Assembly (NCBI RefSeq): GCF_005871185.1
Contig: NZ_SWKN01000006.1
Coordinates: forward strand, 1,342,451 to 1,406,450
Length of the DNA: 64,000 nt
Direction of reading: 5' to 3'
DNA from: Limnobacter alexandrii
Lineage (GTDB): Bacteria; Pseudomonadota; Gammaproteobacteria; Burkholderiales; Burkholderiaceae_B
In this document: positions 36,436 to 44,537 of the stretch, piece after piece
Layout: every line of letters begins with the position of its first letter
Position numbering within the stretch: the stretch's first letter is position 1
Position numbers and translations under genes: made by a program
The notes under the pieces: generated by a model
Seen by the model: the letters and a program-made list of their open reading frames with translations, nothing else
Told to the model about the DNA's origin: nothing
Databases searched by the model: none

Positions 36436-37106
36436 GTACCTTGGTGTTGATGCGGCACGGCCAGGCTTCCTTTGGCGCGGCGCGCTACGATGCATTGTCG
36501 GAAGTGGGGCAGGCGCAGGCACGTGCCACCGGGCAGTGGATGAAAGCGCATGGCGTTACACCGGACAAAGTGTTTCATGGCCCCCGTCAAAGGCAGGCGC
36601 AGTCTGCCTCTTTGCTGTTGAGTGAAGCTGGTTTCAATTCACCTGCGTTAGAAAACCCGGCGCTCGACGAGTTTGCCGAAGGCGAAGAAATTTTCAATGC
36701 TGCAGAACAATTCTTGGGTCGGTCCATGGCCTTGAATGCAGGGCGCGAACGAATCGAGATATTGCGCGATTACGATGCAACTTGCCGTGCCTGGGGCAAT
36801 GGTGAGCTGGAAATTCCCGGGCGACTCAGCCTGGTGGATTTTCGTGAACGTCTTGGCGATTGGCTGAATGATTGCACCAGTGGACAACAAGCCTCGGGAC
36901 AAACCCAACTGGTTGTGACTTCGGCGGGGTCGATCGCCGCGCTGGTGTGTGAAGTGATGAACCTTCCCAACGCCAGTTGGTACAGCCTGTTGCGCGTCAT
37001 TCGAAATGCATCGCTCACTGAAGTGTTGTATTCGAAGGGCAAATTGAGCTTGTTAAGTTTCAATGGCGCAAGCCACTTGCCCCCGCATTTGAGCACGTCA
37101 ATGTAA
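36432..37106 (+). CDS. Histidine phosphatase family protein
   Basis: 224 residues, coupled to the DUF6285 gene by an ATGA overlap. The phosphohistidine motif LMRHGQASFG (Arg8, His9) opens the protein; the second half has VVTSAGSIAALVCEVM, where the usual catalytic His in this loop is replaced by Ser, an oddity. In the operon it could reset or edit a phosphorylated acyl intermediate made by the kinase; this is inference. No acyl-CoA ligase follows; the next gene is convergent. Confidence 0.82.
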   Translation: MSTLVLMRHGQASFGAARYDALSEVGQAQARATGQWMKAHGVTPDKVFHGPRQRQAQSASLLLSEAGFNSPALENPALDEFAEGEEIFNAAEQFLGRSMALNAGRERIEILRDYDATCRAWGNGELEIPGRLSLVDFRERLGDWLNDCTSGQQASGQTQLVVTSAGSIAALVCEVMNLPNASWYSLLRVIRNASLTEVLYSKGKLSLLSFNGASHLPPHLSTSM

Positions 37107-37129
37107 ATTCATTGTTGCGTGTCTTTGTT

Positions 37130-37516
37130 TTAGTCTGCCTGCTCACCCCCCGCTGCATTGCCATGGCTGACAAGCTCCCGTGCAGGTCGCACTTCAATGG
37201 AGCCATAACGGGCAGGTGGAATTTTCTCGGCCAATTCAATGGCTTCGTTCAGGTCTTTGGCTTCCAGCATGTAAAAACCGGCGAGTTGCTCTTTGGTCTC
37301 GGCAAAAGGACCATCTGTGGTGTGCGTCTTGCCGTTTCGAACCCGAACCGTGGTTGCAGTGTTCACGGGTAACAAAGGGCTGCCCGTGATGAAATGCCCA
37401 TTGCGGCTCAAATTTTCGACACAGGCGATGCATTCGTTGTTCAGCGAATCCCATTCTTGCTGCGACATGCGGTTCATGATGTTTTCGTCGTAGTACACCA
37501 ATGCCAGGTATTTCAT
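37130..37516 (-). CDS. YciI/DGPF-domain protein 1 of the ECF42 cassette
   Basis: 128 residues from the ATG at 37516, overlapping the preceding DGPF gene by 4 bases. Begins MKYLALVYYDE and contains TTDGPFAETKEQLAGFYMLEAKDLNEAIELAEKIP, the DGPF signature of YCII-related proteins, with a dimeric alpha-beta fold. DGPF proteins are the hallmark partners of ECF42 sigma factors, whose gene lies 1.3 kb upstream on the same strand. Enzymatic role unknown. Last gene of the cassette. Confidence 0.9.
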   Translation of the reverse strand: MKYLALVYYDENIMNRMSQQEWDSLNNECIACVENLSRNGHFITGSPLLPVNTATTVRVRNGKTHTTDGPFAETKEQLAGFYMLEAKDLNEAIELAEKIPPARYGSIEVRPARELVSHGNAAGGEQAD

Positions 37517-37893
37517 GTTGGGTCTCCGTAGCGAGAGTCTTCGCGAAGTGATTCTTCGATTGGTCGCACCTCGATTGTGCCCAATCGTGCAGATGGCCAT
37601 CGAGCCGCAATTCGCAAGGCCTCGTTAAAATCATGGGCTTCGATCAGAAAGATTCCACCCAACTGTTCTTTGGTTTCGATGAACGGGCCATCGGTGGTGA
37701 TCAGCCGGTGATCCCTGATTCGCACCAGTACCCCATGCTTGGCACTTTGCAGGGCGTGTGTTGCAATCAGGTGACCACTGGCTTTCAATGAATCTACATA
37801 GGCCAAGGTTTCCTGTCGCAAAGCCAGCCACTCCTGGTGCGGCATGGCTTTGAACAGGGCTTCTTCCTCATGGGCAAGGCACAGGTACTTCAT
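37513..37893 (-). CDS. YciI/DGPF-domain protein 2 of the ECF42 cassette
   Basis: 126 residues, paralogous to the adjacent DGPF gene (MKYLCLAHEEE opening and TTDGPFIETKEQLGGIFLIEAHDFNEALRIAARWP). Overlaps both neighbours by 4 bases, so translation of the three genes is coupled. Tandem DGPF genes beside an ECF42 sigma factor are common. Confidence 0.9.
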   Translation of the reverse strand: MKYLCLAHEEEALFKAMPHQEWLALRQETLAYVDSLKASGHLIATHALQSAKHGVLVRIRDHRLITTDGPFIETKEQLGGIFLIEAHDFNEALRIAARWPSARLGTIEVRPIEESLREDSRYGDPT

Positions 37894-38315
37894 TGCACAT
37901 CACCCTGAAAGTTGATCATCCATGGAATACCGAAACGATCCACCCACATGCCGAAACGTTCTGCCCAGAATGTTCGTTCGAGTTTCATGGTGATGGTGCC
38001 GTTATGTGACAAGGTGTCATAAATTTTTTCTGCATCGGTTGCATTGTCCACCGTAATTTGAACGTGCATGCCTTGCGGTTTGGTGTACATGCCCGGTGGC
38101 GCATCGCAGGCCATCAAAGTCCAGGGGCCGATTTTCAATTGGGCGTGCAGAACCTTCCCATGCCAGTGATCGGGGACATAATTCTCCGCATCGCTGCCTT
38201 CAAAATACATGCAGCATTCAATTTCGCCGTCCAGTGCATCCGCATACGCGGCCATCGCCTCCTCGCAATTGCCGTCAAAGTTCAAATAAGAACACATGAT
38301 TTCAGGTCGTTTCAT
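37890..38315 (-). CDS. VOC-family PhnB-like protein
   Basis: 141 residues from the ATG at 38315. CSYLNFDGNCEEAMAAYADALDGEIECCMYFEG and the C-terminal WAERFGMWVDRFGIPWMINFQ are PhnB/3-demethylubiquinone-9 methyltransferase-like VOC signatures. Metal ligands are not obvious, as in many PhnB-like proteins. It overlaps the downstream DGPF gene by 4 bases, placing it in the ECF42-linked operon. Confidence 0.88.
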   Translation of the reverse strand: MKRPEIMCSYLNFDGNCEEAMAAYADALDGEIECCMYFEGSDAENYVPDHWHGKVLHAQLKIGPWTLMACDAPPGMYTKPQGMHVQITVDNATDAEKIYDTLSHNGTITMKLERTFWAERFGMWVDRFGIPWMINFQGDVQ

Positions 38316-38329
38316 GATCGACTCCTTCT

Positions 38330-38746
38330 TCAAGGTTGGGCATCGAAAATGGCTTTGCCAGATTCGGGATCGAAGGGGGAGGAGTAATGCTCGTGCGCAA
38401 TTTTCCATTCACCGTTCTGGTGTCGCATGCACACTGTGGCCCGCATCCATCCGATATTTTCCTTGCCGAAATCTTGCACCGATCCGCATCGGGACAGGTA
38501 ATGGCACAGCGCCAGGTCTCCTGAAGTGTGAATGGCCAGTTGGTGAATCTCCATGATGATGCCGCCACCACACAGTTCCATGCAGTACTTCCAGTGGTCC
38601 GTGTAATCGGCTTTTCCAACGATGTGCAGCGCTTTGACTGCGTCAAACGACACAATGTCATCGCTGTAGTGGCTCATGATCCTGTCCAGGTTTTCATCGA
38701 CTACAGCTTGCTGCCAGCTATCCAGTACTGCCTTGATTGCGTTCAT
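38330..38746 (-). CDS. SnoaL/DUF4440-like NTF2-fold protein, first gene of the ECF42-linked operon
   Basis: 138 residues from the ATG at 38746, which has AAAGGAG 6 bases upstream; a GTG at 38752 is within that spacing and is rejected. AIKAVLDSWQQAVVDENLDRIMSHYSDDIVSFDAV and GEWKIAHEHYSSPF are typical of the calcium/calmodulin kinase association-domain/SnoaL-like family. The putative ECF42 promoter at 38790-38816 would start transcription about 35 bases before this gene. Confidence 0.86.
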   Translation of the reverse strand: MNAIKAVLDSWQQAVVDENLDRIMSHYSDDIVSFDAVKALHIVGKADYTDHWKYCMELCGGGIIMEIHQLAIHTSGDLALCHYLSRCGSVQDFGKENIGWMRATVCMRHQNGEWKIAHEHYSSPFDPESGKAIFDAQP

Positions 38747-38789
38747 GCTCACTCCTTTGTGGTTCCTTGGGTTGGTGCTTCATGAATTA

Positions 38790-38816
38790 GTCGAACGGCC
38801 AATCTGCAAATCGACA
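38790..38816 (-). promoter_or_regulatory. Putative ECF42-type promoter
   Basis: Read on the minus strand: TGTCGA (38816-38811), a 17-base spacer, then CGAC (38793-38790). As I recall, ECF42 sigma factors recognise a conserved TGTCGA at -35 and CGA/TC near -10. It lies between the sigma gene and the operon of its usual partner proteins, about 45 bases before the first start codon. Confidence 0.65.
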
Positions 38817-38836
38817 ATCGATCAAAAATTTTTTAT

Positions 38837-40078
38837 TTACTCTTTCAAAGCGTTGATGCGATTTTGTAGAAAACGTTGCTCCGGTCCTTGCCGGGTCAGT
38901 CGAAGTGCGGCCTGGTAGGCGTCTGTGGCCTCGTTGAGTCTGCCCAAACGTCGGCACAAGTCCGCGCGAGTGGCGTGCGCCAGGTGGTACTCGGTCAACT
39001 GACCTTGCGCAAGCAATTCGTCCACCAGTGCAAGGCCTGCTTCGGGGCCGTCGCGCATGGCCACTGCCACAGCGCGGTTCAGTGCAGCCACCGGTGAGTG
39101 GGTGTGTTCCAGCAGGGCGTCGTACAGCCCCACAATTTGTATCCAGTCTGTTTCCTCGGCGCTTGGCGACTCAGCATGCACCGCACTGATCGCAGCTTGC
39201 AGGGTGTAGGCACCGAAGCGTCGCGTGGCCAACGCCGCCAGAACCAGCTCGCTGCCTTCCCTGATCTGGGCCTGATTCCACAATTTGCGATTCTGGTTTG
39301 CCAGCAGAATCAAGTCGCCTTCAGGGGTGCTGCGTGCTGTGCGGCGCGAGTCGTTGATCAGCATCAACGCCAGCAGACCCATCGCTTCGGGTTCAGGCAA
39401 TAATTCCACCAGCAAACGCCCCAGTCGAATGGCTTCACTGCTCAGTTCCTGGCGAATCAAGGCATCGCCAGCTGAAGCGGAGTAGCCTTCATTGAAGACC
39501 AGATAGATCACTTGTAAAACCGCATGCAGACGCTCCTGAAGTTGCTCTGCTTGTGGCACTTCGTAGGGAATTTTGGCATCGCGGATTTTTGTTTTGGCAC
39601 GAACAATTCGTTGGGCCATTGTGGATGTGGTGCTGAGAAATGCGCTGGCTACCTCTTCTGTCGAAAGACCGCACACCTCGCGCAGGGTGAGTGCAAGCTG
39701 CGCCTCGGGTGACAGGCTTGGGTGGCAACAAACAAAAATCAGTCGAAGGCGGTCGTCTTCGATGCTGTCATCCGCGTAATCCGGTTCATGGTGCAATTCT
39801 TCTGCCAGTGTGTCGGCGACCTCTTCATACGAGGTATCAAATTTTGCGCGCCGACGAATCTGGTCAATGGCTTTGAATCGGGCTGTTGAAACCATCCAGG
39901 CGCGGGGGTTTGCCGGTATGCCATCGCGCTCCCATTGCTGAATCGCAATTGAAAAGGCCTCTTGCATCGCTTCTTCAGCCAAATCAAAGTCGCCGAGCAA
40001 GCGAATGAGTGTGGCCAGAATTCGCCGTGATTCCTGCCGGTAAAACGTGTGAAGCCATGGTTGAAGGTCGGTCGTCAT
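38837..40078 (-). CDS. ECF42-group RNA polymerase sigma factor with C-terminal helical extension (DUF6596)
   Basis: 413 residues, about twice a plain ECF sigma factor. Residues about 5-85 carry sigma-2 (LLGDFDLAEEAMQEAFSIAIQQW, PRAWMVSTARFKAIDQIRRR), about 110-165 sigma-4 (LTLREVCGLSTEEVASAFLSTTSTMAQRIVRAKTKI). The remaining roughly 240 residues form the conserved TPR-like extension of ECF42 members (IYLVFNEGYSASAGD, LNRAVAVAMRDGPEAGL, AHATRADLCRRLGRLNEATDAYQAAL), which is needed for activity in the studied cases. No anti-sigma gene is seen. The start codon is 28 bases from a perfect Fur box shared with the divergent receptor gene, so iron control is possible. Confidence 0.93.
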   Translation of the reverse strand: MTTDLQPWLHTFYRQESRRILATLIRLLGDFDLAEEAMQEAFSIAIQQWERDGIPANPRAWMVSTARFKAIDQIRRRAKFDTSYEEVADTLAEELHHEPDYADDSIEDDRLRLIFVCCHPSLSPEAQLALTLREVCGLSTEEVASAFLSTTSTMAQRIVRAKTKIRDAKIPYEVPQAEQLQERLHAVLQVIYLVFNEGYSASAGDALIRQELSSEAIRLGRLLVELLPEPEAMGLLALMLINDSRRTARSTPEGDLILLANQNRKLWNQAQIREGSELVLAALATRRFGAYTLQAAISAVHAESPSAEETDWIQIVGLYDALLEHTHSPVAALNRAVAVAMRDGPEAGLALVDELLAQGQLTEYHLAHATRADLCRRLGRLNEATDAYQAALRLTRQGPEQRFLQNRINALKE

Positions 40079-40105
40079 TGCATTGAATTAACATTGATTA
40101 ATACA

Positions 40106-40124
40106 AATGATAATAATTATCATT
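40106..40124. promoter_or_regulatory. Perfect 19-bp Fur box between sigma factor and TonB receptor genes
   Basis: AATGATAATAATTATCATT is a perfect 9-1-9 palindrome matching the classical Fur consensus. It lies 28 bases from the sigma start (minus strand) and 37 bases from the receptor start (plus strand), in an 82-base divergent region, so one Fur dimer pair could repress both promoters. Confidence 0.9.
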
Positions 40125-40160
40125 ATAATCGTTGAATCTTCCCCTTTCTCTTATCTTCTC

Positions 40161-42308
40161 ATGAACTTTATCGAACCCAAATTAAACGTCTTGACCGTGG
40201 CGGTGTTGACTGCCTTGTCCTTTCCAGTATTTGCCCAAACCACTGAGTTGTCTTCCGTTCAGGTCAATGCCAGTGCCGATGCCTCAGCCGAGGGCCTTGC
40301 ACCGGAATACGCAGGTGGCCAGGTGGCCAAAGGCGGCCGTGTGGGTTTGTTGGGTACCCAATCGAACATGGACACGCCTTTTAACCTGACCAGCTACACT
40401 TCAAAGTTGATTCAAGACCAGCAAGCGGCCAATGTGGGCGAAGTGCTGCTGAACGACCCGGCGGTGCGTGTTGCGCGCGGCTTTGGCAACTTCCAGCAAG
40501 TGTATTTGGTGCGCGGTTTGCCGATTTTTTCAGACGACATGTCGTACAACGGTTTGTATGGTTTGTTGCCACGCCAGTACCTGGCAGCGGAATTGATTGA
40601 GCGTGTGGAAGTGTTGCGCGGTGCGAATGCGTTTTTGAACGGCGCTGCGCCCGGTGGCACAGGTTTGGGTGGTGCCATCAACGTGGTGCCCAAACGTGCG
40701 CCCAACTACGACATCAATCAGGCCACACTGGGTATTCAGGACGGCGGAGAGGCTTATCTTGCAGGCGACTTTGCGCGCCGCTTCAACGACGGTTCGACTG
40801 GCGTGCGAGCGACCATTGCCAAACGCGACGGCGACACCAATGTTGAAGGGGAATCGCGTGAGCTGACCTTGTTCGCATTGGGTGCAGATTTCCGCAGCGA
40901 CAAACTTCGAATTTCCGCAGACCTGGGTTACCAAGAGCACAATTTGCAGGCCTCGCAGCCCAATATCACGATTGCAGCGGATGAGGCCATTCCGCCCACA
41001 CCGCGCGCTGACCGGAGCATTGCACAGCCTTGGACCTTCTCCAATTCAGAAGACACTTTTGGCACTGTGCGCGTTGAATATGACTTCAACGACACTGTGA
41101 CTGCTTGGCTGGCTGGTGGTATTCGGGAAGGTGTAGAGGCTGGCAATTTTGCCAACCCAACGGTGGATGAGCCCAATGGCGACTATGATGCCAACCGGTT
41201 TGCGAATGTGCGTGAAGATTCTGTTCAAACCGCCGAAGCCGGATTGCGTTTCAAGTTCAACACCGGTGCAGTGAAGCACACCGTGAGTACCTCGGCCATG
41301 ATTTATGAGTTGGAGTCAAAAAACGCCTTCAATTTTTATGACAGCTTTTCAGGCAACATCTACAATCCACAGCCTGTGCCAGAGCCCACGGTGGTGACGT
41401 TTCCAGGCGGTAGTTTCAACAGCCCTTTTGTTACAGAAACCAGCAAAAACTCCAGCTTTGCAATTGCAGATTCAATGGCCTTCTTGAATGAAAAATTGTT
41501 GCTGACTTTGGGCGCGCGGCATCAGGAAATCGAAGCGATGAGTTTTAATGCGGCGGACGGTTCACAGTCAGCCAGCTACTCGGAAAGCGCCACCACACCG
41601 GTTGCCGGCGTGGTGTTCAAGATTAACCCGCAGTATTCGGTGTATGCCAATTACATTGAGGGTTTGGTGAAAGGCGAAACTGCGCCGCAGACTGCAAACG
41701 GCCAGGCCGTGACCAACGCAGGCACCGTATTCAAACCTTTCAAAACCGAGCAAGTTGAGTTGGGTGTGAAATACGACGGTGGCAACGTCGGTGGCTCGGT
41801 GTCGGTGTTTCAAAGCGAGAAGCCCAGTTACGGCATTGACAGCACCAACACCTTCTCTCAAATTGGTGACCAAACCAATGAGGGTCTGGAAATTATGGCG
41901 TTTGGCAAAGCCAGCAAAACCGTCACGGTGCTGGGCGGCTTGAGCGTGTTGAACACCGATGTCGATGGGCAGGATGCAATTGGCGCACCTTCTGCACAGG
42001 CCAATGTGGGCCTGGAATGGAGCCCTGAGCAGGTGCAGGGACTGGCGTTTGAAACCCGCGCAATTTACACCAGCAGCCAGTACGCTGATGCAGCCAATAC
42101 GCAGGAGGTGCCTTCATGGACTCGTCTGGATTTGGGTGTGCGTTATGTGATGCCGGTGGGCAATGATCAGGCACTCACACTTCGTGCACGTTTGGACAAC
42201 GTGACGGATCGCAACTACTGGGCATCCGCAGGTGGCTTTCCAGGCTCCGGCTACTTGACCATTGGCAACCCGCGTACCCTGACTGTGTCGGCTTCGCTCG
42301 ACTTTTAA
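40161..42308 (+). CDS. TonB-dependent siderophore receptor
   Basis: 715 residues from the ATG at 40161 (MNFIEPKLN, signal peptide cut after FPVFAQ). An upstream in-frame start at 40107 would translate the Fur box into a run of Ile and is rejected; the ribosome site for 40161 is weak. Plug: VGEVLLNDPAVRVARGFGNFQQVYLVRG and RVEVLRGANAFLNGAAPGGTGLGGAINVVPKRA; barrel ends in SASLDF. A paralog of the receptor at 18883. The Fur box indicates iron-starvation expression. The last 4 bases overlap the mscS gene on the other strand. Confidence 0.9.
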   Translation: MNFIEPKLNVLTVAVLTALSFPVFAQTTELSSVQVNASADASAEGLAPEYAGGQVAKGGRVGLLGTQSNMDTPFNLTSYTSKLIQDQQAANVGEVLLNDPAVRVARGFGNFQQVYLVRGLPIFSDDMSYNGLYGLLPRQYLAAELIERVEVLRGANAFLNGAAPGGTGLGGAINVVPKRAPNYDINQATLGIQDGGEAYLAGDFARRFNDGSTGVRATIAKRDGDTNVEGESRELTLFALGADFRSDKLRISADLGYQEHNLQASQPNITIAADEAIPPTPRADRSIAQPWTFSNSEDTFGTVRVEYDFNDTVTAWLAGGIREGVEAGNFANPTVDEPNGDYDANRFANVREDSVQTAEAGLRFKFNTGAVKHTVSTSAMIYELESKNAFNFYDSFSGNIYNPQPVPEPTVVTFPGGSFNSPFVTETSKNSSFAIADSMAFLNEKLLLTLGARHQEIEAMSFNAADGSQSASYSESATTPVAGVVFKINPQYSVYANYIEGLVKGETAPQTANGQAVTNAGTVFKPFKTEQVELGVKYDGGNVGGSVSVFQSEKPSYGIDSTNTFSQIGDQTNEGLEIMAFGKASKTVTVLGGLSVLNTDVDGQDAIGAPSAQANVGLEWSPEQVQGLAFETRAIYTSSQYADAANTQEVPSWTRLDLGVRYVMPVGNDQALTLRARLDNVTDRNYWASAGGFPGSGYLTIGNPRTLTVSASLDF

Positions 42309-43212
42309 TCTGACTTGACCATACGCACATCGAGTTGCCCTGAACGCACATGCAGGTCGCGTTGCGGGAAAGGGATCTCGATGTTGTGTTTGCGAAGTTC
42401 AGTTTCAATTTCCCACAAAAACAAAGCCTGCGTGCGTTTGGGTCGTGACATCAGTTCATTGCCCACCCAAAGTACCAATTCAAAATTCAAACTGTTGTCA
42501 CCAAACTCAACCAGCCAAACTTCAGGCTTGCGGGTGGGGTTGTCAGTAATCGCGCCTTCAACGCGATTGGCTGCATCCAGTGCAGCTTGTCGCACCTGTT
42601 CCTTTTCGCAACCATAGGCCACGCCGAACGGAACATGAATTCGCCGAAACTTTTCACTGAAACTCCAGTTGATGACTTGCCCATTGATGAATTCAGAATT
42701 GGGCACAATGATGTCCACATTGTCGCGTGTCGTGATGCGAGTAAAGCGCAAGCCTATTTCATTGACAACGCCAGTGGCACCCGAGGACATTTCCACGAAG
42801 TCGCCGATCTTCAGGCTGCGCTCCACAATCAGAATGATGCCCGACATGAAGTTGCTGAAAATATTCTGCAACCCAAAGCCAATACCTACACCGATTGCAC
42901 CGCCCAGGAAGGCCAGACCACTCAAGTTAAAGCCGATGTAGGACAGACCCATCAATGTGCCCACAACCCAGATGGTGTAGCGAAGCAGTCTGCCCAGCAG
43001 GTACATCGTTGACTCATCAATGCCTTTGTAGGTTTTGCCTTTGGTGGTGCGTTGAATGATTTTTTCGACTGTGGCGGCCCCCCACCAAGCCAGCACAATG
43101 ATGAACAAGAGCCCACAATGCTGGCCATTGAAAATGTACTTTCTTCGGAATTGAACAGAGGCGTGGTTAGCCACTGGTAAGCCAGTGACAAGAACTCGGG
43201 CATGGATTCCAT
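42305..43212 (-). CDS. MscS-family mechanosensitive channel, frameshifted near the 5' end
   Basis: The intact frame covers the pore helix (GGAIGVGIGFGLQNIFSNFMSGIILIVERSLKIGDFVE), the beta domain (TRITTRDNVDIIVPNSEFINGQVINWSF) and the C-terminal domain of MscS. The natural N terminus, MESMPEFLSLAYQWLT starting at 43212 with AGGAAAG before it, is in another frame and joins the rest only if one G is added to the minus-strand GGG at 43112-43114 (restoring ...ASIVG-LLFIIVLAWWG). So the gene as given has a one-base deletion after about 33 codons: either a real inactivation or a homopolymer sequencing error. The product would release solutes on hypo-osmotic shock. It converges on the TonB receptor gene. 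Confidence 0.8.
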
Positions 43213-43406
43213 GACTTTCCTGTTTTGTTAATGGACACATTATTTTTAGTTTTAACATCGAAAAGGCCTCGAATACTTGGCTGTGGAGCATATTGCGCTG
43301 CAAGGTTGACCCTCGCTCGTGATTCATTCAAGATGTAACTGCTCAGTCACATCTGTGTTGCTGTACCCCATTGCGCCCGCTTCGCACGCCTTACTGGAAC
43401 AACACA

Positions 43407-44516
43407 ATGCTCACCCGTTTTCTGCCTGTTTCGCTGGTCTTGGCCAGCCTGTTTGCTGTTAGCCAAGCCCAAGCCCAGGTCAAAGGCCCGGAAATTCCAC
43501 CGAACTTGATTGGAGATGTGTCGCGGCAACTGATGAAAGAAATGAAGCCGTTGGACAAGCCGCTTCACATCAAGATTTGCATTTTCGATATTTTGGGCAA
43601 GGCTGGGCCCGTGTTCAGCGTGGCTCAAGACATTGCATTGGAAGCACGCAAGTGGAATGTGTTTGCTGAGCTGATTCCCCACACCAATGAAACTGTGGCC
43701 ACCGAATCGTTTCGTACCGGGCAATGTGAGGCTGTGGGTATTACCACGCTGCGGGCACGCCTGTTCAATCAGTTCATGGGCAGTTTTGATGCGGTGGGTG
43801 CGCTGCCATCGTACGATCATGTCAAAACTGCATTGCAGGTGTTGATGGGCAGCGATGCCTTGTACGACTTGTCGATTCAAGGCAAATACCAAGTGGTGGG
43901 CATGGCCCCGCTGGGTGCAGCGTATGTCATGGTCAACGATCGTTCAATTGATTCCATCGAGAAAGCCGCTGGCAAAAAAGTGGCAGTGATGGATTGGGAC
44001 AAAAGCCAGGCCAAAATGATTCAGCAGTTGGGTGCGCAGGCCGTGCCCAGCGATATTACAAATTTCGCACAAAAATTCAACAACGGTGTGGTGGATATTG
44101 TGGCTGCGCCCGCTGTGGCTTTTGCACCGCTTGAGTTGTATCGTGGGCTGGGCACCAAGGGTGGTGTGTACAAAATGCCGCTCTTGAATGTGACCGGTTC
44201 AGCGATTATTAACCGCACGCGGTTGGAAAAAGAAATTCCAGACCTGGATGATCGCTTGAAGAAGATGCGCAAGTTTGGCTTGGGCTTTATTGACCAGGCG
44301 CTGGACGCAGTGAGATTGATTGAAAAGCAGGTGCCCGCCAAATACTGGATGAATGTAACGCCTGCGGATCAGGAAAAATACAATGTGATGATGCAGCAGG
44401 CGCGTGTGCAGCTCACGCAAGAGGGTGTGTACGACAAACGCATGATGAGCCTGCTGAAAAAAGTACGTTGCCACCACACACCCAGTGCTGCGGAATGCAG
44501 CACGAATGTGGAATGA
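43407..44516 (+). CDS. Putative periplasmic solute-binding protein (DUF6091-like)
   Basis: 369 residues from the ATG at 43407; signal peptide cut after AQAQ. KPLHIKICIFDILGKAGPVFSVAQDIALEARKWNVFAELIPHTNETVATESFRTGQCEAVGIT has the layout of TRAP/DctP-type binding proteins, but the family I associate with it (putative solute-binding, DUF6091) has no known ligand. No transporter membrane genes are adjacent. Two Cys pairs are plausible in the periplasm. Divergent from mscS, convergent with the DUF3089 gene. Confidence 0.65.
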   Translation: MLTRFLPVSLVLASLFAVSQAQAQVKGPEIPPNLIGDVSRQLMKEMKPLDKPLHIKICIFDILGKAGPVFSVAQDIALEARKWNVFAELIPHTNETVATESFRTGQCEAVGITTLRARLFNQFMGSFDAVGALPSYDHVKTALQVLMGSDALYDLSIQGKYQVVGMAPLGAAYVMVNDRSIDSIEKAAGKKVAVMDWDKSQAKMIQQLGAQAVPSDITNFAQKFNNGVVDIVAAPAVAFAPLELYRGLGTKGGVYKMPLLNVTGSAIINRTRLEKEIPDLDDRLKKMRKFGLGFIDQALDAVRLIEKQVPAKYWMNVTPADQEKYNVMMQQARVQLTQEGVYDKRMMSLLKKVRCHHTPSAAECSTNVE

Positions 44517-44537
44517 GCCGATGCACACTGTGCTTCC

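Noticed and set aside
40107-40160. Upstream start giving a poly-Ile leader on the second TonB receptor
   Set aside because: These codons are the Fur box itself; the ATG at 40161 gives a normal signal peptide.
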